Of a stretch of DNA of 64,000 nucleotides, positions 58,789 through 64,000 are shown one piece after another. Position numbers and translations under genes: made by a program. The notes beneath the pieces are model-generated. The model was not told the DNA's origin. It saw nothing but the letters and a program-made list of their open reading frames with translations, and made no database searches. Source of the DNA: Sulfurihydrogenibium subterraneum DSM 15120 (GTDB taxonomy: Bacteria; Aquificota; Aquificia; Aquificales; Hydrogenothermaceae); NCBI RefSeq assembly GCF_000619805.1, contig NZ_JHUV01000010.1, positions 62,001 through 126,000 on the forward strand, read 5' to 3'. Position 1 is the first letter of the stretch; each line of letters starts with the position of its first letter.

Positions 58789-61091
58789 ACAAATACCTCC
58801 TGATTTATTTTTGAAAGTTTTCCAAGGGATAACAGTTTTAACATCTCTATAAGAAGCTCCCTCTCGTCAAAGTTTTGGATGTACTGTAAAATGTTTTTCT
58901 TAATGCTGTTTCTGAGATTTTCATTGTTTATCAGTCTTTCTAAAATAATTTTGTACTCATCTGGATTGTTGTCCTTTACAATAAAACCTGTTATTTCATC
59001 TACGATGTTTTCTTTAGCCCCACCTTTATCTGATAAAAGTGGTATAAGTCCGCTTGCCATAGCTTCTAAAACGACGTTGCCAAATGTGTCAGTTGTACTT
59101 GGGAATAAGAAAAAGTCTGCACTTGCGTAAGCTTTAGCTAAGTTTTCACCTTCTAAAAACCCTGTAAAAGCTATTTTACCTGAGTAAGTCTCCCAGAGCT
59201 CCTTTTTATACGGTCCATCTCCAACTATTACAAATTTAACCTTTGGATTGTTTTTCATTCTTTCGTAAACTTCTATAAATACGTCTAAATCTTTTTCTTT
59301 AGATACTCTTCCTGCATATAACACTACAAACTGGTTGTTGTAATCTTTTATGTAATTTTTCCAGAAATTTTTGTCTCTATAAGAAGGGTTAAACTTTTTA
59401 GTGTTTACTCCTCTTTTAAATACAACCATTTTATTCTCATCTATACCTAACTCTTTAAGTTTTTTGTAGTATTCATTTGAAGGAACTAACACTCTGTCTG
59501 CAGAGTTGTAAAATAGTTTTATTAATGAAGCAGATAAATTAGCTATTGTATGGTCTTGGGTGTATCTGTAAACGTACTCTGGAAAATCTGTGTGATAAGC
59601 ACTTACAAAAGGAATGTTTAAAATTTTTGATATTATTAGCCCGTATATTCCCATTACTCCGGGTGTTGCACTGTATATAACGTCAAAGTTTTCTGATTCT
59701 ATGTAGTCTAAAACTTCAAGAAGGTTTGGTATATTTATAGGAATATCTTCATACTCTGGCAGGTCAAAAGTTAAGAGAGGCTCAAAGTTTTTTATGTAAT
59801 TACTATCAAACTTTTTTTTGTGAGATATTAAAAACTTAACGTTATAACCCTCTTCTTGAACTAACTTGAAAAGTTTTTGAGTAGTCCTTGACACACCGTT
59901 AATTTCAAAAAAGGTATCGGTTAGGTAGGCTACTTTACCTTCTGAGTGTCCATTTCCAAAAAACTCTTTATGAAAGTTAATGGAAGTGTGTTTTTCTTCA
60001 GCTCTCTGTTTGTAAACAGAAAGATAAACCAAGTACACACTTGAAAAGATTAAAGCTTTACCTAAATACATACTGATTTTATCAAAATCAAAGCTCTTTT
60101 GATTTCTTATCTGATTTAAGGTGTATGGTAGTAAATTTGAGAAAAAGTTGAATATATTTTCGTGATTGTCTTTACTTATATCTCCTTTAAACTTTATAAC
60201 GTTTTCTATAAATACAGATGCAGAGTTTCTACCTAAAATTTGGTCTAATATTGAAGATGATTGTGGCTTTGGGTCAAAAAGGTTATCAAGTAAATAACCT
60301 AAGTTGCCTAAACTATAACTTCTTTTAATACCTTCTTTCCCTATGTTCATTACCATGTGAGTTAATTTTTTTGGGTTACCGTAATCTCCCTCGTAATACG
60401 TTTTTCCTGATAGTATTGCCTGCTTTAAATCTTCTAAAGTATTTCCTTCCGCTACTGTGTAGCCTGTTCCTATGTCCATACCTCCGTGGTCATCTGACCC
60501 TCCAGTGAAGCTGATGTAATCTCTGGTTCTTTTGAAAATGTTGTGTTTATTTGCTAACTCTTCTAATTTTTCCTGTGTAAAAGATTTTGCTATTTTTTTT
60601 GTGATGTAAGCTGACGTTTTAGACCTTGTTCCGTTGAGTATCTCCCAGTTATCAAACAAAAGTGCAAATTTTTCTATATGTTCTCTTTTTAGCTTTCCGT
60701 CCATATTGTATAGAGGATGGGCTAATATGTGAACTATGTTATTTTTTTGTAGATAATCAACCAATTCGTAAATGTTTCCCCTTAGATGCTGTATGTCTTT
60801 ATGCTGTTTTTCGTTTATGTCTATTGCTATAATGTGGACTTTACATCTATCTTCTGGAAAGTAAGTGGTTATCTCTTCTGATATAAATGTATCAGGAAGA
60901 TGTGCTATTTCAAGGCAACCGTCTATCGTATCGTGGTCTGTGATGGTTATAAGTGTCATTCCTCTCTCTTTCAAGGTGTTATATAGTTTTATAGGTTTGA
61001 CGTAGCTCTCACTTATTTTTAGTTTTTGAGAGAAATACCCTCCTGGTTTATTTGATGCTTCAGAATGTAAATGTAGGTCTACCTTTATCAT
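58785..61091 (-). CDS. PHP-domain and GT4 glycosyltransferase fusion
   Basis: A 768-residue two-enzyme protein. Residues 1 to about 250 form a PHP metal-dependent phosphoesterase: DLHLHSEAS, TITDHDTIDG, HIIAIDIN, ILAHPLYN and GGSDDHGGMDIG supply His/Asp metal ligands. A helical linker to about 380 follows. The rest is a GT4 transferase (VAYLTDTFFEINGVSRTTQKLF, VVLYAGRVSKEKDLDVF, TDTFGNVVLEAMASGLIPLLSDKGG) like those making glycolipids or phosphatidylinositol mannosides. Coupling a phosphoesterase to a glycosyltransferase suggests a product phosphate is removed, but this is inference. Confidence 0.9.
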   Translation of the reverse strand: MIKVDLHLHSEASNKPGGYFSQKLKISESYVKPIKLYNTLKERGMTLITITDHDTIDGCLEIAHLPDTFISEEITTYFPEDRCKVHIIAIDINEKQHKDIQHLRGNIYELVDYLQKNNIVHILAHPLYNMDGKLKREHIEKFALLFDNWEILNGTRSKTSAYITKKIAKSFTQEKLEELANKHNIFKRTRDYISFTGGSDDHGGMDIGTGYTVAEGNTLEDLKQAILSGKTYYEGDYGNPKKLTHMVMNIGKEGIKRSYSLGNLGYLLDNLFDPKPQSSSILDQILGRNSASVFIENVIKFKGDISKDNHENIFNFFSNLLPYTLNQIRNQKSFDFDKISMYLGKALIFSSVYLVYLSVYKQRAEEKHTSINFHKEFFGNGHSEGKVAYLTDTFFEINGVSRTTQKLFKLVQEEGYNVKFLISHKKKFDSNYIKNFEPLLTFDLPEYEDIPINIPNLLEVLDYIESENFDVIYSATPGVMGIYGLIISKILNIPFVSAYHTDFPEYVYRYTQDHTIANLSASLIKLFYNSADRVLVPSNEYYKKLKELGIDENKMVVFKRGVNTKKFNPSYRDKNFWKNYIKDYNNQFVVLYAGRVSKEKDLDVFIEVYERMKNNPKVKFVIVGDGPYKKELWETYSGKIAFTGFLEGENLAKAYASADFFLFPSTTDTFGNVVLEAMASGLIPLLSDKGGAKENIVDEITGFIVKDNNPDEYKIILERLINNENLRNSIKKNILQYIQNFDERELLIEMLKLLSLGKLSKINQEVFV

Positions 61092-61158
61092 CTCTACTTC
61101 CTCCTAACTTGTTATCAAGATTTTAGTTATAGAGTTTTAAGTTATTATTAAAAAAGGG

Positions 61159-61860
61159 TTAATTTTTGATAAAATTTAAAGTATCTTTTAAGAAGATAAA
61201 TTCAAAATCATGACTGTCTAAAATGTCCTTTACAAGTTTCAGCTTCTTTTTATTAAGGACATCTACTGGGTGTAGTGCTATTCTGATAACTACAGGATTT
61301 AAAAGTTTTAGGATAGAAAAATGTCTTTTAAATGAAATAACTGACAAGGTTTCTATAAAACCCCTTGAACCAAAAGATAAAACAGGGGATAGTATCTTTT
61401 TATTGTTTTCTAAGTCATATACGAACCTTCTGTCTGTAGTAAATTTAAAGCCGTATTTTTTTAGCAGTTGAAAATCTGATTTTTTCATAAGCCAAGCAGG
61501 TGGTATAAAGCCTTCTGGGTTGTATCCTAAACTTTTTAACATCTCTAAACCTTTTTTTATTCTTTCTTCAGTATCTTGATAGTAAGCAAACTCTCCCTCT
61601 TGGTTTGTAAGCAGGTCTTTATAGCTATAAAACTTTCCAGATTTATGTGTGTATCCGTGAAGGACAACTTCGTTATCTTTTATATTTTCATATAACCACT
61701 GTTTTATCTCAAATAAACTGCCTTTTTCGTGATAAAAAGGTATAAGTAAAAAAGTTAAATTTTCTACACCTAAATTGTTTAAAAACTCTAACAACTCTTC
61801 AATCATTTCAAGGTTTGATTTGGTTATATCGTGGATAGACACGTTTAGTTTGTATAGCAT
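61159..61860 (-). CDS. DUF2334 polysaccharide-deacetylase-like protein
   Basis: A 233-residue protein of the DUF2334 group, a deacetylase-like (NodB-fold) family. NVSIHDITKSN, VVLHGYTHKSG with the His-x3-His metal site, FIPPAWLMKKSD and IALHPVDV match the family strands. No signal peptide is evident, so it acts inside the cell. Removal of N-acetyl groups from a glycolipid sugar is plausible. It overlaps the plsC-like gene by 16 bp. Confidence 0.85.
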   Translation of the reverse strand: MLYKLNVSIHDITKSNLEMIEELLEFLNNLGVENLTFLLIPFYHEKGSLFEIKQWLYENIKDNEVVLHGYTHKSGKFYSYKDLLTNQEGEFAYYQDTEERIKKGLEMLKSLGYNPEGFIPPAWLMKKSDFQLLKKYGFKFTTDRRFVYDLENNKKILSPVLSFGSRGFIETLSVISFKRHFSILKLLNPVVIRIALHPVDVLNKKKLKLVKDILDSHDFEFIFLKDTLNFIKN

Positions 61861-62639
61861 CTTAATATTTCTGAGTGTAAGTATTTTGAAAGTTCTTTTC
61901 TGTCTTTAAAATCTTTAGGATTTATCGGTTTTAAAAACACAACCTCAACTTCAACACTTTTAACGTTTAGTAAAAAGTTAAAAACGTGATTAAAAAGTTT
62001 CATATCTCCGTAGTAATAGATAAGGTCTCTGTTTTTTTCATTTAATTTTTCTCTATTTACAGCCTTATACTTTATACAAGTAGGAGCTATTTTTACTCCA
62101 ATTTGAAAAGCTAACTCTACAAATGATGATTTAAAAGGTAAAACAGTCTCACCGTTTGAAGTAGTTCCTTCTAAGAATATAACTAAGTTAAAACCTTTTT
62201 CTAACACCTCTTTTAACATTTCTATTTCTCGTTTTATACCATTTTTAGATTGTCTATCTATAAATACACTTCCTCCATACTCTGCTATCTTTCCAAATAA
62301 AAAGGTGTTTTTTACTTCATAAGTTGACACAAAAAGATTTTTATCACTGTTTTTTAAAATAAGAATGTCTAAATAAGATAGATGGTTTGGCGTAATTATG
62401 TAGCTTTCTTCAGGATTTAGGTTAAAGTTATTTATGTAAACTTTTATATTAAAAAGTTTTAAAGCTAAGTCTCTGTAAAAGTTGCTATTTTTTATAAGTT
62501 TATGTAATCTTTTTCTCTTATCTACGGTAAAAAAGTAGATAAAGGTTGAAGATAAAAAAAATAAAAAAGTTAGGACTAAAAAAATGCCAGCTCTGTATAA
62601 AAATCTAATGTATTTCACTTTTTTTATACTTTCTTTCAA
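61845..62639 (-). CDS. 1-acyl-sn-glycerol-3-phosphate acyltransferase-like (PlsC/OlsA family)
   Basis: A 264-residue membrane-bound acyltransferase. An N-terminal hydrophobic helix (about residues 13-35) is followed by NHLSYLD (the H-x4-D active site) and the substrate motif FLEGTTS (usually FPEGTR), with VFIDRQSK between them. It may acylate lysophosphatidate or, given its partner, lyso-ornithine lipid (OlsA). It overlaps the OlsB-like gene by 35 bp and the DUF2334 gene by 16 bp. Confidence 0.88.
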   Translation of the reverse strand: MKESIKKVKYIRFLYRAGIFLVLTFLFFLSSTFIYFFTVDKRKRLHKLIKNSNFYRDLALKLFNIKVYINNFNLNPEESYIITPNHLSYLDILILKNSDKNLFVSTYEVKNTFLFGKIAEYGGSVFIDRQSKNGIKREIEMLKEVLEKGFNLVIFLEGTTSNGETVLPFKSSFVELAFQIGVKIAPTCIKYKAVNREKLNEKNRDLIYYYGDMKLFNHVFNFLLNVKSVEVEVVFLKPINPKDFKDRKELSKYLHSEILRCYTN

Positions 62640-63441
62640 AAGTTTTTGTCAAATTATCTGTGTTTAAAACTGTTAGAAAATCAATACACTGAAACTCTCT
62701 ATCTAATGCAGGATAACTACACACAGAAGATCCTGCATTTAGGTATGCTTTTAAAAGTGATGGAATTAAGTCTTTTGCTTTTTCTAAGTCTGGATTCAGC
62801 TGTTGTAAAAAGTTTAAATATTTGTCAAACTTTGGCATGACATAATCGGGCTTTACTTCACAGAGTAGATTTTCGTTAAAATAGTTTTTTCTAAGATGTA
62901 AGTATAGATACGCAGCTTCTACTGGGTCTGTTATGTAAACACTCGAACAACCAAATAGATATTTAGAGTCTGTTTGTTTTACGTAATCAGCTATACCTTT
63001 CCATAAAAGTGCAATTGTGATACCGTTTCTATGGTCTTTCTTTATTGCAGCTCTACCCATCTCTAAAATATTTCCGTTTAACTTTTTTATGTTGTCTATG
63101 TAAAACTCTGTTTCTGAGTAAAACTTGTTAGAAAAAAGAGAAGATATTAATCTATAAGTACCTATTGGTTTACCTGTTTTTTTGTCAATAATTATTATGT
63201 GGTCTGCTAAAAGGTCGAACTCGTCAAAGTCTATAGGAATAAGTTTTTTCTTACCTTCTAAAAATACTTCAAACCTAAGTTTTAGTAAATCTAAAAGCTC
63301 GTTTTTTGTTTGAGCTGTCTTTACAATGTAGGAGTTTGTTTCTATGTGTATGTTTACTTTACTTTTTAAATTTTTTATTTTGTACTTATAAAAGTTTATA
63401 GGTATGTTTTTAACTTTTTTTATCTTATTTATAGCTATCAT
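62605..63441 (-). CDS. OlsB-like GNAT acyltransferase
   Basis: A 278-residue acyl-ACP-type N-acyltransferase resembling OlsB/hemolysin-like proteins. Conserved points include LRFEVFLEGKKKLIPIDFDEFDLLADH, the turn GTYRLI, EMGRAAIKKDHRNG with the coenzyme loop, and GCSSVYITDPVEAAYLY. OlsB makes lyso-ornithine lipid from ornithine; with the PlsC-like gene it could form an ornithine-lipid pathway. A different lipid-linked amine is also possible. It is 15 bp downstream of a DUF2934 gene. Confidence 0.85.
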   Translation of the reverse strand: MIAINKIKKVKNIPINFYKYKIKNLKSKVNIHIETNSYIVKTAQTKNELLDLLKLRFEVFLEGKKKLIPIDFDEFDLLADHIIIIDKKTGKPIGTYRLISSLFSNKFYSETEFYIDNIKKLNGNILEMGRAAIKKDHRNGITIALLWKGIADYVKQTDSKYLFGCSSVYITDPVEAAYLYLHLRKNYFNENLLCEVKPDYVMPKFDKYLNFLQQLNPDLEKAKDLIPSLLKAYLNAGSSVCSYPALDREFQCIDFLTVLNTDNLTKTFERKYKKSEIH

Positions 63442-63456
63442 GTTAAAGCCTCCTTT

Positions 63457-63633
63457 TTAGACTTTCTTTTTAGTTGGTCTTTTTTTCAGTAAATCTTTAT
63501 CTTTTAGATACTGGATAACAGTGTTCACTATCTCTTCAGCATCTTTCCAGTTTTGCAAAGTTCTATCATCTGTCTTTCCTGTAATTTCCCAAATTTTTAA
63601 AGCAATTTTCTCAACTATCTCTCTGTTTTCCAT
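63457..63633 (-). CDS. DUF2934 small protein
   Basis: A 58-residue protein with the DUF2934 pattern (IALKIWEITGKTDDRTLQNWKDAEEIV: I-W-E, then N-W-x-x-A-E). Function is unknown. The ATG at 63633 has an AGGAG site a few bases upstream and the gene ends 15 bp before the OlsB-like start, so it heads the minus-strand lipid operon. Confidence 0.75.
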   Translation of the reverse strand: MENREIVEKIALKIWEITGKTDDRTLQNWKDAEEIVNTVIQYLKDKDLLKKRPTKKKV

Positions 63634-63749
63634 CTTGTCAGCTCCTTACTGATTTTTTATTGATTTTAGACAATAAGATTTAATTTTTGTTTAAGGTAAT
63701 GTTAAAAATTTTTAGTTTAAAGTTAATGAAATTTAAAAATTTTTTGCTT

Positions 63750-63755
63750 ATAATT
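63750..63755 (+). promoter_or_regulatory. -10 box upstream of the last small gene
   Basis: TATAAT at 63750-63755, with TG four bases upstream, would start transcription near 63762, 23 bp before the ATG at 63785. No clear -35 is visible. The 151-bp gap (63634-63784) is otherwise AT-rich and also must hold the promoter of the divergent DUF2934-lipid operon. Confidence 0.4.
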
Positions 63756-63784
63756 ATCTTTAAAAGAAAAAGAAGGAGTCTACA

Positions 63785-63988
63785 ATGGACAGATTAGATG
63801 ATATTCTTTCAGAAATAAAAAGTCTTGAAAAAAGATACTCTAAATATCTAAAAGAAAAAGAGAGAGTTAGAAAAAGACAGCAAGACGTCCACTTTACTCC
63901 AAAAGATAGAGAAATACTAATAGAAAGTTTTGTTATAGCTAACATTGTTGAAAACTTGATAAGTAAAGCCATTTCAAAATTAGTATGA
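63785..63988 (+). CDS. Small basic helical protein, unknown
   Basis: A 67-residue basic coiled-coil-like protein (LDDILSEIKSLEKRYSKYLKEKERVRKRQQ, then a hydrophobic C-terminal helix). Not recognised. A GAAGGAG site precedes the ATG and a -10 box lies upstream. It is complete, with its TGA at 63986-63988 just before the window edge; the neighbouring gene to the right is outside. Confidence 0.65.
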   Translation: MDRLDDILSEIKSLEKRYSKYLKEKERVRKRQQDVHFTPKDREILIESFVIANIVENLISKAISKLV

Positions 63989-64000
63989 AAAAGTTTGATT

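Overview
The window is AT-rich, gene-dense bacterial chromosome. The cell has an outer membrane (TamB, TolC-type channels, RND pump) and flagella (FlgK, FlgL). Lys/Glu-rich, Ile-rich proteins, HerA and Rad50/SbcC ATPases and a GC-rich structured RNA in AT-rich DNA suggest a thermophile. The closest match I recognise is the order Aquificales, near Sulfurihydrogenibium. That is inference from protein style; no search was run. Almost every base is coding, neighbours often overlap by 4 to 60 bp, and TTG/GTG starts behind good ribosome binding sites are common. I saw no rRNA, tRNA or CRISPR array.

Layout. 1-2.5 kb: end of a helical-repeat protein, then serS and a TPR gene on the minus strand. 2.5-12.9 kb (plus): tamB, an unknown repeat protein, mtaB, a CoA-binding protein, folE interrupted by a 352-residue intein, an orphan gene, a CCA/poly(A) polymerase-like gene broken at an A9 run, and a haem lipoprotein. 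12.9-18.9 kb (minus): ferredoxin, tgt, hisS, thiS, fabI, a DUF2628 protein, the methionine-salvage pair mtnD/mtnB, and a DUF2283/DUF4258-type pair. 19-24.5 kb: a tripartite RND efflux system with its adaptor and channel genes divergent from the pump gene, around a symmetric operator-like repeat.

24.5-26.3 kb: a TnpB-like nuclease gene without a zinc ribbon. A 16-bp perfect inverted repeat and a GC-rich block with three mutually interlocking stems follow it, looking like a guide-RNA scaffold. 26.3-32 kb: iron alcohol dehydrogenase, TetR regulator and an EmrAB-TolC type exporter. 32-49 kb: an MFS protein, HerA ATPase, lipB, a PAS-PAS-GGDEF-EAL protein, metG, a coiled-coil protein with 22-residue tandem repeats and a nuclease-like end, nadE, a cation/proton antiporter, EVE and MTH1187 proteins, rad50/sbcC, flgL and flgK.

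49-56 kb: ROK kinase, a PTPS/QueD-family enzyme with the PTPS-III motif, a TPP riboswitch controlling thiC, an MgtA-type ATPase, an amino-acid permease, and a 40-codon remnant of an EAL domain. 56-64 kb: a cell-envelope cluster with an O-antigen ligase-like membrane protein, a GT4 glycosyltransferase, a PHP-GT4 fusion, a DUF2334 deacetylase-like protein, PlsC- and OlsB-like acyltransferases (a possible ornithine-lipid pair) and two small genes.

The strongest candidates for something new are the TnpB-like gene with its interlocking RNA and the FolE intein placed exactly at a zinc-ligand cysteine. The symmetric operator of the RND pump, the slippery-site break in the CCA-type enzyme and the PHP-glycosyltransferase lipid cluster come next.
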